Part shown: positions 34,901 through 42,103 of the stretch, piece by piece
How positions within the stretch are numbered: the stretch's first letter is position 1
How the letters are laid out: each line of letters opens with the position of its first letter
Assembly (NCBI RefSeq): GCF_047511655.1
Contig: NC_133401.1
Coordinates: 16,800,501-16,864,500 of the forward strand
Origin: Castor canadensis
Taxonomy: Eukaryota > Chordata > Mammalia > Rodentia > Castoridae
Direction: 5' to 3'
DNA length: 64,000 nt
Notes under the pieces: model-generated
Told to the model about the DNA's origin: nothing
What the model saw: only the letters and a program-made list of their open reading frames with translations
Database searches by the model: none
Translations under genes and position numbers: made by a program

Positions 34901-37900
34901 CAATCCCAAAGGGTTATTTTTGGTGGTAGTATGTCTGGAAGGAACCAAAGGTGGGGTGTTGTCTTCAACATACCTGTTCTTACTTGGGGGTGGGAGTGAC
35001 AGAATCATTGTGTTCCATGGAGGGATGAGGAGGCTGGAACATGAGTCTGGTATCGTCACTGTGAGAGTGTGGGGAACATGGATGGGGGGTATAGTGTTCT
35101 TGGGATGATTCTTCACTGGATGTCATAGGTAAGAATAATGACAATAGCTACTGTTTATGGAGCATTTACCATCAATGATGAATGCATTCACCACCCAGAG
35201 AAGTAAATCTTAACTGTCCCATTTTCCAGACAGGGAGACTGAGGCTCAGAGCAGTGAAATAACTTGTCTGAGGATCTCAGACCAACAGCCTGAGACCATG
35301 ATGAGTTGTGAACCTGGAAAGGTTTTCATTCCAGGTCTCTTGCCCTGGTGACACTGTCTTTGTGTTAAGGAGTAAGGTACATTAGGAGTAAGACCTGGCT
35401 GCTGTAAACTGCTTGAGGTGGGAGATATGTGTAGGTCTATATAGGGTGAGTTTTAACTTTACTTTTTTCTGCATTTGGGGGGGTGGACAAAAGAAGTAGG
35501 AATATAGTTAGGATTATGGGGACCATTTTAGTTGTGGTTTAGGAGTTATGATCTTGCTGGGTGTTGAGGTGATGCCTGTAATCCCAGCTACACAGGAAGC
35601 GTAAGTGGGAAGACTGAAGTCTGAGGTCAGCCCTGGGCAAAAAGCGTGAGACCCTATCTTGAAAGACAACTAAAACATTAAAAAAAACAAAAACAAAAAA
35701 ACAAAACCCCCCCAAAAACACAGTATGATCTGAATTGCAGGGGACACTATGTAGTACTGTCCCACCAGATAGGGGACTTTTATTTCTCTGATAATTCTCT
35801 GATTGGGGTTTCCTGCCAACCTCTTCACTCAAGTCCTCTGTCATAAGTGTTCCTTCTTCCTCCCAATGGGATCTACAGCCACCACCTCCTCTATTCATCC
35901 CATCTGTCCCCTGGAGCAAGCAAGAGGGACAGCCACCTCTGTCCAGTCTGCCACTACTAGTTATACCCTAGAGGAGCCCCTCACCCCTTTGAGCCTCAGT
36001 TTCCTTCCCTGAACACAGGGTTCACCATAGTGCAGACCCATGCTATGCCTCTTAGCTGGCTGAACTTGGGCAAGTTACTTAACCTCTCTGTGCCTCAGTT
36101 TTTCATTTGTAAGATGGCTAACGTAATAGAATTGTTATAAGAATTAAATGATCCATGGTGAACAGTTTTCATAATACTCCCTAGCAAATTGTGGCACCAT
36201 AAATGTTAGTCATTATTGTATTTATTTTTGTTATAAAACTGCATGTAAGGCATTGATATCTGTTGCTATCATTACACTGTCATTGCAGTTGTTATGTCCC
36301 CATTTTGCAGATGGGGACACTGAAGTTCAGAAAAGGGAAGAAGTCGACCCAGCACCCCATAGTCAGAACCACAAAGATCCATTATGAAAAGATGCCATTA
36401 ACTTTGAGATCAAAGTCCAGGACTCTCGCCCTGCCCTGCTTCTGAATAAAGCCTATCAATGGAGGACTGTTCCTTTTCATCTTCTGGCCTCAGTTTCCCC
36501 AAGGGTACCTTGGAGAGGGGGTAGAGCAAAGTCTGGCGGAGATGGTCCCTAAAGGCTCGTCCTAGTTTTGCCACTGTGGAGGGAGGCAGGACAGCACAGT
36601 GGTGACCTCCATGTGCTGTGGAACCAGGCAGCACAGGGGCAGGTAAACCCTGACCCCATCACTTAGGACCTATGTGACCTTGGGCAAATGATTTCATTTC
36701 ACTGAGCCTCAGTTTTGCTCATCTGTAAAAGCAGCAGCTCAAACCAACTCCCTGGAGAGTTCTATTGAGTGTCTCAGAGCCTGAGGCTTAGTAGGTGACA
36801 AGTAAGTGGAGGTGACAGTCATTAGCACCAATAACAGCTCATTGTTATGTTGTGTTGCTGAGCAGACCAGATTTGGGGCATCTCAGCCCCTTTAAGATAA
36901 GGGGAGGACTCTCCTAACATCCCCTGGAGGAGTGGTGTACAGCCAGGCTGGGCTCCTGGATCCCTGGTCCTCTCCAGCACAAGGAATGGCAGTGGGACAG
37001 GAAGGAGGGAAGGAAGTCGGCGGGGACATTTCATGTGTGTGCTGGGGGTGGGGGAGCAGGAAGAAGGACAGGAAACTCCCTCCCACCCCTCCCTCTACTC
37101 CCCTTTCCTCCCATTTCTGCTGGACACTCTCACAGGCTTCCAGGGGGACTGTGATTCCTGTCCCACCTGGCTGAAGGTGAGGGGGCCCGGCACAGGGCTT
37201 GTGTTCATCCCCTGGGAGTGCATGGCAAACCCCCACCCAACCACTACCTTGCCAGAGAGGAAAGGGTGCATTCTGTTAGAGGCCATCCCTCTCCCATCCG
37301 GAGGAAAAGGCCAGAGGAAGCAGATATTTGTGCCAAGGTGACCGTGGGGAGTGGCTTGTCTGTTCTGGGGTCTCCCTCTTTCCAAGGAGGGAGAGGGCTG
37401 ACTTCTGAGGACCCTTATGAGCCCTTCCTTTTCCTCTAACAGTGAGGCATACACCTAGAGTCCCAGCTTGGCTTAGATTCTCTGATACTCACACCTTCCC
37501 GGGTCACACACACACAGTGAGAGCTCCTCGAGTCACACATGCACACACCTCTGTGGTATCATTCAGTCACCTCACCCACCCACCACACACACACACACAC
37601 ACACTCTCCCTTGTGGTGCACATACAGATGCATTCTCAAATTGTTGGTCTCCCACACCCAGACATTTTCACGCACACCTCCCCTTGTTACACATATTCAC
37701 AATTTGGGTGTCACACATCTTCCTCCCCAAGGAGTCATACGCACACGTCCCCGGTCACTTGAGGACCCATCCTTCCCTTGTTACACACCCTTGTGCTTTT
37801 TGCCTCCAAGCCCCAGGCTCTCCCTTGTACACCCACATCCTGACTGTTACACACCCCTGCTATGATGTCACTGTTGCACACCTCCATGTGTCACACCCAG

Positions 37901-38175
37901 TCACAGTCTCTCTGGAGTCACACCCACACCCTTTTCTTGTCACATCCCCTCACCAGCTTCTCCTGGTCCCACCCTGCCCTGCACACGCCTGTGTCACACA
38001 CTTGGGACCCTTATCCCCTATCCACAGAGCCAGCCCATTCGGTATCCCCCACACACCCCTTTGCCTGTCACACACACCCTCTCAGTCATGTGTCACACTG
38101 TCACTGCCACAGCCCCCTTGACAAATACACTGCTCCTTGTCACACATCCCCCCTTGAGGGTCTCAACATGAAGTC

Positions 38176-38215
<40 letters not shown>

Positions 38216-38282
38216 CATACACTCTATCCTGGCATATTCACAGTCCCTAATGTCACATATTCAGGCCTTACAGGGCCCACAT

Positions 38283-38324
<42 letters not shown>

Positions 38325-39191
38325 GTCTTAGCCTCCCACCCTCCCACACAGCTTTACACACCCACCCTTTCCTCCATGTCACCCAACACACCCACCCAGC
38401 CAGTCCTCCCGCACAATCCCGCCCATGGTCCACACATGCCTCCCTCCGGGATAACCCTTGCTCAGGACATCCCCAGGGAGGCAGGGTGGGGAAGCTCCAG
38501 GTCCACAGGCCGCCTGTACTCCTTCCCCTCCCCCCGCCGCGAGGACACGCAAGCCAGGGAACACCCCTGCCCCGAAAGGGTCACATCACACACCCCTCAA
38601 GGACACACAGACACCCGCCCGGAGGTACCCACGCCCCTCCATCCTGCGCACAGCCCCCCCACCAAGGACACTTACCACCCCCTCCCCCCCAGCCCCTCTG
38701 ATCGCAGACAAAGCTCCCAGCCCCGGGCCGCGGCGAGAGGAGGAAGGGGTCCGGCCCCCTCCCCAACTCCCCGCTCTGTCCTCCGCTTTGGGGAGGGACG
38801 CCCCTCCCCTCCCCAGGGCCCTTGCACCTGCCACGGGTGGCAGTGTGGGGGGAAGGATGGAGAGAAGCGAGGCCCCCCCCCGCCCGCTGCCCTCGCGGGG
38901 CCGCGGCCCCTTCTCACCTCCCGTGTTGCTGCGCTTGGTGCAGACCACCTCGGGGGGCGTCTCGAGGGGCCTCTTGCGGGAATCCGGGGCCTCGGGCTCC
39001 ATGGGGGGGGCCTGGGGCGGCGGCTGCTGCTGCTGCGGCGGCTGCGGCGGCGGCGGCGGCGGCTGCTGTGGCGGCGGCGATGGCTGCTGGGGAGGCTGGG
39101 GTTGCGGCGGCGGCGGCGGGGGCGGCGGCGGCTGCGGGGCCGCGGAGGCCGTGAAGAGGCCGTGCACCGCGCCGGCGGCCATCATCCTCAT
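12881..39191 (-). CDS. NOVA2: NOVA2, neuronal KH-domain splicing regulator (whole spliced coding span, four exons)
   Basis: Join on the minus strand: 39191-38918, 28653-28510, 23389-23223, 13963-12881. NOVA2 is a nuclear RNA-binding protein that recognises YCAY clusters in neuronal pre-mRNAs and controls alternative exons. The joined frame has three KH domains, each with an intact GKGG loop: KH1 about residues 32-99 (GKGG at 49-52), KH2 about 130-196 (147-150) and KH3 about 406-474 (423-426), numbered from the ATG at 39002. An N-terminal basic stretch (RKR then KR within residues 9-24) fits a nuclear localisation signal. An Ala/Gly/Pro-rich linker separates KH2 and KH3. From 39002 the frame is 492 residues, identical in length to human NOVA2; from 39191 it is 555. 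The long alanine-rich linker distinguishes it from the paralogue NOVA1. No frameshift or lost motif was seen. Introns are about 10.3, 5.1 and 9.3 kb, of phase 1, 1 and 0. Confidence 0.97.
14556..15045 (-). repeat. Cluster of ID-B1 and B1 SINEs in intron 3
   Basis: Partial ID at 14556-14600, full dimer at 14612-14825, a B1 at about 14835-14930 and another at 14968-15045, all reverse. Confidence 0.75.
15393..15875. repeat. ID-B1 dimer (minus) and two ID pieces (plus)
   Basis: Reverse dimer at 15393-15603. Forward ID fragments at about 15605-15660 (CCTGAATTCAAACTC) and 15800-15875 (GGTATGGCTCAAGTG). Confidence 0.7.
16010..16950 (-). repeat. Cluster of reverse ID and B1 SINEs
   Basis: ID at 16010-16072, B1 at 16338-16425, an ID-B1-B1 chain at 16452-16775 and an ID at 16866-16948. 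Confidence 0.75.
16955..17105 (+). repeat. MIR SINE
   Basis: CCTGTGTGACCTTAAG, then CTGTGCCTCAGTTTCCTC, the MIR core. Confidence 0.7.
17168..17372 (+). repeat. B1-ID dimeric SINE
   Basis: Forward: GCCGGGCAGTGGTGG, GGAGGCAGAGATCAGGAGG, then ID tail GAGTTCAAACCCCAGC and A-rich end. Confidence 0.8.
17500..18250. repeat. Three SINE units in alternating orientation
   Basis: Reverse dimer at 17500-17742, reverse ID at 17893-17992 and forward B1-ID at 18020-18250 with an A-rich CAAAAA linker. Confidence 0.75.
18365..19255 (+). repeat. Old L1 3' fragment split by SINEs
   Basis: L1M-type phrases ACATGGATGAACCTAGGAAA, CTAAGTGAAGG, TGTTCTGGAATTAGATGG, and after the SINEs GTACATTTTAAATTGATG at about 19200. 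Part of the element (GTCCAGAATAGGCAAATC) is present in two diverged copies. Confidence 0.7.
18764..19112 (+). repeat. B1-ID dimer and B1 with internal 14-bp tandem
   Basis: Forward dimer at 18764-18960, then B1 at 18990-19112 in which a GGGACTGAGGCAGG unit is repeated four times at about 19033-19085. Confidence 0.75.
19405..20040 (-). repeat. ID-B1 dimer and ID monomer
   Basis: Reverse dimer at 19405-19590 and reverse ID at 19955-20040; MIR-like sequence between them. Confidence 0.75.
20295..20575 (+). repeat. B1-B1-ID composite SINE
   Basis: Two forward B1-like parts followed by an ID tail GTTCAAACCCCAGTACTACC. Confidence 0.75.
20640..20990 (-). repeat. MIR SINE and flank
   Basis: Reverse MIR phrases: CTAAGCTAGGCACTATTATT, GGAAATGGAGACACAGAGAG. 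Confidence 0.65.
21065..21812 (-). repeat. ID-B1 dimer and separate B1
   Basis: Reverse dimer at 21065-21285; reverse B1 at about 21645-21812 ending GGCTGGGATTACAGGC. Confidence 0.75.
22240..22945. promoter_or_regulatory. Internal CpG island with promoter-like motifs (NOVA2 intron 3)
   Basis: I count roughly 30 CpGs in the 300 bp from 22460 to 22760. Promoter-type motifs include CTTCCGG ETS boxes near 22739 and 22918, an inverted CCAAT (GATTGGT) near 22703, an RFX-like GTAACTAAGGCAAC at 22747-22760, and CACTTCCGG plus CAGGAAGTG near 22916-22940. There is no recognisable coding sequence; open frames on both strands look like GC-rich shadows. It may be an alternative NOVA2 promoter, a non-coding RNA promoter or a REST-controlled element. 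Confidence 0.6.
22255..22275 (+). promoter_or_regulatory. RE1/NRSE element (REST binding site) in NOVA2 intron 3
   Basis: The 21-bp site reads TTCAGCACC, AA, then GGACAGCGGC. It agrees with the canonical RE1 (TTCAGCACC, NC, GGACAGCGCC) at 19 of 21 positions; the exceptions are A for C at position 11 and G for C at position 20. Both half-sites are intact at standard spacing. REST silences neuronal genes outside the nervous system, and NOVA2 is a neuronal gene. The site lies at the left edge of the internal CpG island. Confidence 0.75.
23223..23389 (-). CDS. NOVA2: NOVA2 coding exon 3 (end of KH1 and inter-KH linker)
   Basis: Acceptor CTCAACAG|GAACC at 23390/23389 and donor AAGCAG|GTCAGC at 23223/23222. 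The exon is 167 nt, entering in phase 1 and leaving in phase 0. It encodes residues 77-132, ending MNPDRAKQ: the last strand and helix of KH1 and the linker before KH2. In NOVA1 a 72-nt cassette exon lies at the matching position after this exon. No counterpart was recognised in the 9.3-kb intron that follows, but a short exon could be missed by eye. Confidence 0.96.
23740..23907. promoter_or_regulatory. Cluster of three RFX X-box palindromes (NOVA2 intron 2)
   Basis: Three X-box-like inverted repeats lie within 170 bp: GGTTGTCTTGGCAACC at 23740-23755, GGTTGCCACAGTAACT at 23808-23823 and GGTTACCATGGCAACC at 23892-23907. The first and third have both half-sites of the RFX consensus GTTGCCATGGCAAC nearly intact. 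They start about 350 bp from exon 3 in otherwise repeat-free intron. Confidence 0.65.
24100..24960 (+). repeat. TGTGTGAC-rich degenerate region in NOVA2 intron 2
   Basis: Scattered GTGTGTG, TGTGTGAC and GTGTGACAC units over about 850 bp on the plus strand, separated by unique sequence. The style resembles the intron 1 array but the strand is opposite and the units more diverged. No gene recognised. Confidence 0.55.
24961..25520. other. Intron 2 unique sequence
   Basis: No exon or recent repeat recognised; a short MIR- or L2-like fragment may occur near 25320-25510 (TAAGTATCTGTTCACTTAAC). Confidence 0.35.
25524..26172 (-). repeat. ID-B1 SINE cluster in intron 2
   Basis: Reverse dimer at 25524-25770, then reverse ID at about 25868-25960 and dimer at 25985-26172. 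Confidence 0.75.
26250..26515 (+). repeat. L2 LINE 3' portion
   Basis: GCCATTCCTGACCACCC, CCAGCCCAGGGCTGGCACAG, ending GATTGAATGAATGAA. Confidence 0.75.
26996..27191 (+). repeat. 200-bp pure purine (GGGA/GA)n tract
   Basis: Almost uninterrupted G and A on the plus strand, ending in GAGAGAGA repeats. In NOVA2 pre-mRNA it is a long CU-rich tract, a PTBP-type sequence. Confidence 0.85.
27865..28090 (+). repeat. B1-ID dimeric SINE
   Basis: GTAATCCCAGCTACTCAGG, then GGGCTGGGGAAGTGGCTCAA and A-rich tail. Confidence 0.8.
28295..28331 (+). promoter_or_regulatory. POU octamer with nearby SOX-type motif beside NOVA2 exon 2
   Basis: ATGCAAAT lies at 28295-28302 and CATTGT at 28326-28331, in intron 2 about 180-215 bp past exon 2. 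A second exact octamer is at 27536-27543. SOX-POU pairs mark neural enhancers, but here the spacing is wide, so this is suggestive only. Confidence 0.35.
28510..28653 (-). CDS. NOVA2: NOVA2 coding exon 2 (most of KH1)
   Basis: Acceptor CCTGCAG|AGGAAG at 28654/28653 and donor CCTG|GTGAGC at 28510/28509. The 144-nt exon enters and leaves in phase 1, giving TGEEGEYF across the junction with exon 1 and YPGTTERV across the junction with exon 3. It encodes residues 29-76 with the KH1 core [20 protein letters not shown]; the GKGG loop contacts RNA in KH domains. Because its length is a multiple of three, skipping it would keep the frame but destroy KH1. Confidence 0.96.
28800..29420 (-). repeat. L2 LINE fragments
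   Basis: Reverse L2: TCATTCATTCACTCAACAAA near 28808 and GTGCAAAGGCCCTGAGG near 29350. A 16-bp unit GAGGTAGGGGTTGCTC is duplicated at 29362-29393. Confidence 0.65.
29568..29950 (+). repeat. B1-B1-ID composite SINE
   Basis: Forward parts GTAATCCTAGCTACTTGGGA, GCCAGCCTGGGCAAAAAG and ID tail GAGTTTGAATCCCAG. Confidence 0.75.
30330..30535 (-). repeat. ID-B1 dimeric SINE
   Basis: GACTGAACCCAGGGCCTC and AAGTAGCTGGGATTACAG. Confidence 0.8.
30560..30890 (+). repeat. L2 LINE fragment
   Basis: Diverged L2 with CTGTCACCTCAGGACCTTTG and ATCCTACTCAAATGTTTC. Confidence 0.6.
31163..31515 (+). repeat. ID fragment and B1-ID SINE
   Basis: ID-like at 31163-31235; B1 at about 31318-31425 of the classic type (GGGCTACATAGTGAGA) followed by an ID unit to 31515. 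Confidence 0.75.
31935..32112 (-). repeat. ID-B1 dimeric SINE
   Basis: GGCAGTATTGCACTCAGC and GAGTAGCTGGGATTATAG. Confidence 0.8.
32450..32950 (-). repeat. Classic B1 and an ID monomer
   Basis: B1 at 32450-32560 (GAGACAGGGTCTCACTATGT); ID at 32868-32950 (GGGATTTGAACTCAGGACC). Confidence 0.8.
33215..33560 (+). repeat. B1-ID composite SINE
   Basis: GGCAGAGACCAGGAGGG and ID tail GAGTTCAAACCCCAGTACTG with A-rich end. Confidence 0.8.
34255..34465 (-). repeat. ID-B1 dimeric SINE
   Basis: GGTACTGGGGTTTGAACTC and B1-derived remainder. Confidence 0.8.
34470..34912 (-). mobile_element. 5'-truncated young L1 3' end
   Basis: T-rich start (poly(A) tail in reverse) and about 440 bp of AT-rich non-coding L1 3' sequence. 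Near-repeats AAGGGGTTATT and AAAGGGTTATT at the two ends look like a target-site duplication. No L1 coding frame remains. The family assignment is by impression. Confidence 0.55.
35140..35350 (-). repeat. MIR SINE
   Basis: CAGGGAGACTGAGGCTCAGA and GAAATAACTTGTCTGAGG. Confidence 0.65.
35545..35715 (+). repeat. B1-type SINE
   Basis: GCTGGGTGTTGAGGTGATGC, GTAATCCCAGCTACACAGGA and A-rich end. Confidence 0.75.
36030..36230 (+). repeat. MIR SINE
   Basis: GGGCAAGTTACTTAACCTCT and GTGCCTCAGTTTTTCATTTG. Confidence 0.8.
36610..36800 (+). repeat. MIR SINE
   Basis: ATGTGACCTTGGGCAAATGA and GAGCCTCAGTTTTGC. Confidence 0.75.
37480..38700 (-). repeat. GTGTGAC-type degenerate tandem array at the start of NOVA2 intron 1
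   Basis: The plus strand repeats GTCACACACCC-like units more than fifteen times over about 1.2 kb, with variable C-rich spacers. Pure CA runs lie at about 37585-37604, 38179-38208 and 38286-38322. In the NOVA2 pre-mRNA this reads as GGGUGUGUGAC and UG runs, starting about 200 nt after the exon 1 donor. Long His/Thr/Pro frames on the plus strand are products of the repeat. Confidence 0.8.
38918..39191 (-). CDS. NOVA2: NOVA2 coding exon 1 (with possible 63-residue N-terminal extension)
   Basis: The exon ends at 38918 with donor GGGAG|GTGAG and leaves phase 1. Residues from the ATG at 39002 read [20 protein letters not shown] and continue to SNTG, the known NOVA2 N-terminus. In frame upstream are ATGs at 39191, 39185 and 39182. 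The first has CCCACC before it (A at -3), a better Kozak context than the ATG at 39002, which follows a run of C. The added 63 residues begin [13 protein letters not shown] and are otherwise nearly all Pro and Gln, encoded by interrupted CCG/CAG-type triplets. The 39002 start gives the classical product; the 39191 start gives the longest open form. No in-frame stop separates them. Confidence 0.9.
39010..39140 (-). repeat. Interrupted CCG/CAG trinucleotide tract in NOVA2 exon 1
   Basis: The sense strand has runs of CCG and CAG triplets encoding Pro and Gln in the N-terminal extension; on the plus strand these read CGG (up to about six) and CTG (four). The longest pure runs are short and interrupted. 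Confidence 0.7.
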
Positions 39192-39880
39192 GGTGGGGGG
39201 GGGGCGGGGGACGGGGGACGAGGGAGGGGGAGGGAAGGGGATGTGGGAGGGGGAGGGGGCGGCGGAGGGATGGGGGAGGGGGAACCCCGGAGAGGGAGGG
39301 AGGGAGGGAGCTGGTGCTGGGGGGCTGACAGAGTCTGGAGAACGGATGTGAGCAGGATGGGAGGGCAGAGGAGGGTCTCGGACAGAGCCCGGACAGAACT
39401 AAGGGGTGGGGTCTCTCTCAAGACCAGGGAGGCCGGGGACTGGCCGCGCCACTTGGGTGGGTTGGCGGGGGGGGGGGTGGGGGGGGAACGGGACTCCCCC
39501 CCACCCTTCTTCACTCCCTAGGGCGGAGGGCCGAGCCCCCCCCAGGCCCTGCTCGGGACGGGTTGGGGGGCCGGAGGTGGGGGGGGCGGAGGCGGCCGCT
39601 AGTGTGGGCCCGGGGGGCAGCGGGCGCGGGCGGCAGCGGCGATAGGGCTGGCGGTGGCTGCTGGCCCGAGCATCTTCTTCCCGGAGGCTCCCACAGCGGC
39701 CTGGCCCCTCCCACCCGCGCAAGGTCACGCCCATGCTGGCCATGGCCACGCCCTTCGGCGCCCCCATTGGTCCGCCTTTGAAGGCTGGACCACGTCCCTT
39801 TGGATTGGCCACGCCCCTCCCGGAGTTGGCAAGAGCGACTTGACTCCCGGCCGGGTAGCATCATAAGGACCTGGGCTCCT
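39192..39880 (-). promoter_or_regulatory. NOVA2: NOVA2 CpG-island promoter and 5' UTR
   Basis: A very GC-rich, CpG-dense stretch lies directly upstream of the coding start. On the minus strand two CCAAT boxes lie at 39766-39770 and 39804-39808, 38 bp apart, with CACGCCC/GGGCGTGG Sp/KLF-type boxes near both. No TATA box is seen, as expected for a CpG-island promoter. Transcription probably starts around 39680-39720, giving a GC-rich 5' UTR of about 0.5 kb. CpG density falls off sharply near 39850. Confidence 0.7.
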
Positions 39881-39889
39881 CCACGTCTT

Positions 39890-40060
39890 CCCCATCTTTA
39901 ATGAGCGTTTCTTGAGCGCTGACTGTGTGCCAGTAAGCGCTTCACAGTCCTTACCGCGTTTAATCCTAGAGAAAATAAGTCCGTGAAGTGCTCCATTTCA
40001 CAGATGAGGAAACTGAGGCTCAGCGACCTGCGTGTCCTCGGTGACTTCTAACTGACTGCA
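39890..40060 (-). repeat. MIR SINE upstream of NOVA2 promoter
   Basis: CACAGATGAGGAAACTGAGG and GAGCGCTGACTGTGTGCCAG; marks the left edge of ordinary upstream flank. Confidence 0.75.
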
Positions 40061-40879
40061 GGGAAGTCTCCCTTCAGCTCTTCCATCTCTACCCTACGAA
40101 GAGGGAACACAGGGTTGCCCCCAGGCTCTCAGGGGACTGAATTCAGTGAGCATCTGAGTTAAAACAGGAGCACCGGGCTGTCACACCAGTGACTCTCGGT
40201 TCCATCAGCAGTACTGCTCAGTGCCAGGTACTATCCTGGACGCTAGGATACAATAGGGAGCAAAACGGCCCAGGCCCTTTGTAGAGTAATTACTACCATT
40301 CATTAAGAAGTTCTGATTTTTCAGGCGACAAAGTGGGAGTTGGGGGAATGTCGAGTGTGGCTTGTCCAAGGGCACACAGCTAGACAGAGGAACAGCTGGG
40401 ATTTGAACAGAGGACAAGACTAATTTCAGCGCCGGAAGTCATTGGAAAGTGGGGAGCTCTTCCTTGAAATTGATCACTGGTAACGTTTTGTGTTCTCTGG
40501 TTTATGCACATCCTTCTCCCTGGGTTCCTCATCTCTGGGATTCCTTCCTTTCTAGCTTGGCCAGAGGGGAACTCGGTAGGGGTAACTGTGGCAGTTGGGG
40601 GGGGTTCTGTGCTTTGGTATGTACCCCACCCCATCTGCCCCTCCTTTGCTATGCTCTCAGGTCCCAAGGATAAGGGGGGAAGCAGATGGCCTGGGGTGGA
40701 TGGGGTTGCCGCCCATCTGTCCCCTCCCCCCTCATTGTCCCTGGAGCCAAGGGGGAAGGGAGGGGGTTGTGGTCCACTGCAGTCTGGATCCTCCCCCTCC
40801 ATCTTCCTGGAGGGAGCTGAGGAGCTGGTCGTCATGGAGACAGAGAAGAGGCGAGAGGGATGCAGGGAGATACTGAGGT

Positions 40880-41480
40880 CAGGCTGAGATCTATACCTTA
40901 GGTTCCTTGAGTCACATAGACTCACAACCACACAGGTACATGTTCTGACATCTGTGGATCTGACATCTGTGAGTTGGACATGAAGCTCCCCACCCATCCA
41001 GAGAGTCACCCAGGCCTGCTGAGGATACACAGATGCAAGGACTCAACACTGTTTCACACAGGTGTGTTGTCACATGAAGACTTACAGTGGCTAGCCACTG
41101 TGCACTCGTGTGTGCATTTGCATAAGTGTGTGTATACTTATAAAGCAATTTCAGTCTTGATGGCCAAACCCACAACACAGCCTCCCACAAACACATCAAG
41201 ATAGCCACATATAATATCCACATATACCTCAGGTGCCCATATTAGAACAAACAATTCCACTCGTGGCTCCACATGCCCAGAGAAATTAGACATACGTGCT
41301 CAAAGCCCACATTACATAAGACATACATGTTAGTGCCGTGAGTTGTATAATCGACAACCAGCCTTGATTACACCTCGCACATAAATTGGGTATCACACAC
41401 ATTGAGACAACAGGGCATGCATAGTCTAGCCCACACAATGATAGGAACTCACGGGCCACTTAGTGTCACATACAGCACAC
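40880..41480 (+). repeat. Degenerate CACA-rich region upstream of NOVA2
   Basis: Scattered TCACAC, ACACAC and CACATA units with short GTGTGTG runs over about 600 bp. Highly diverged; no gene recognised. Confidence 0.45.
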
Positions 41481-41662
41481 ATGGAGTTCTGTGTGCTGCT
41501 CAGACCCCCACCCCCAAGCATTTGCCCAAAGCCCCAGATCTACCCAGCCCTCCCTCCCAAATGCTCTGGTTTGGACGCACACAACAGCACGGTCGGTCAC
41601 GCACTCACACTCACACACAAACACAAACCTCCTCTTAGATATTTTTAAACCAAGGCTAGTTC

Positions 41663-41704
41663 TGCTGCCATGGCAACCGCCCCAAACCCATCACCATAGC
41701 AACC
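41663..41704. promoter_or_regulatory. Pair of RFX X-boxes upstream of NOVA2
   Basis: TGCTGCCATGGCAACC at 41663-41678 and TCACCATAGCAACC at 41691-41704 each contain a full GCAACC half-site, and the first is a near-complete palindromic X-box. They lie about 2 kb upstream of the NOVA2 promoter. Confidence 0.6.
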
Positions 41705-41999
41705 CAACGTCAGCTTTCCAAGCACCAAATCCTGGGGGATTTCAGGGCCCCAATCTTAGGCAGGCAGAGGGGGCTGCACCCTCTCCCATCACTCGTGCCA
41801 TCCCAGTGTCCCCACCCCCAGAACTTTCACGGGAGTGGTCAACCTAGGCTGGGCAGGGGCCTGGGCCAGGGCCACCAAGAGACCTGGACCAAGCTAAAGC
41901 AGGGCAGCACCCCCCCCCATCTTTTCCTCCTCTCTTGTCAGTTCTGTGTGGAGGGGCTCATGGGAACGGAGGTCAGCCTGAACTGAACCTGGACACACA

Positions 42000-42103
42000 A
42001 GTCTGGGTTTGAATTTTATCTCTGCCACTTGCATGCTGTGTGATCTGGGCATTTCTTACCCTCTCTGAGCCTCACACTCCTTAATTTGGAAGGTGTTGCT
42101 GTT
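42000..42103 (+). repeat. MIR SINE
   Basis: GTCTGGGTTTGAATTTTATC, then TGTGTGATCTGGGCATTTC; the perfect inverted repeat begins at its right end. Confidence 0.7.

Larger units (their letters stand above)
28654..37479 (-). other. NOVA2 intron 1, distal part
   Basis: Apart from the SINE, L2, MIR and L1 copies listed separately, I see no exon. The stretch 36810-37479 is largely repeat-free and moderately GC-rich, with no recognisable coding frame. A short ATC microsatellite lies at 32417-32437. Confidence 0.6.

Noticed and set aside
38250-39521. 423-residue plus-strand open frame, and the overlapping frames at 37862-38701 and 38458-39351
   Set aside because: They are made of the CACA array, the GC-rich island and the antisense of NOVA2 exon 1; no conserved domain and no splice support.
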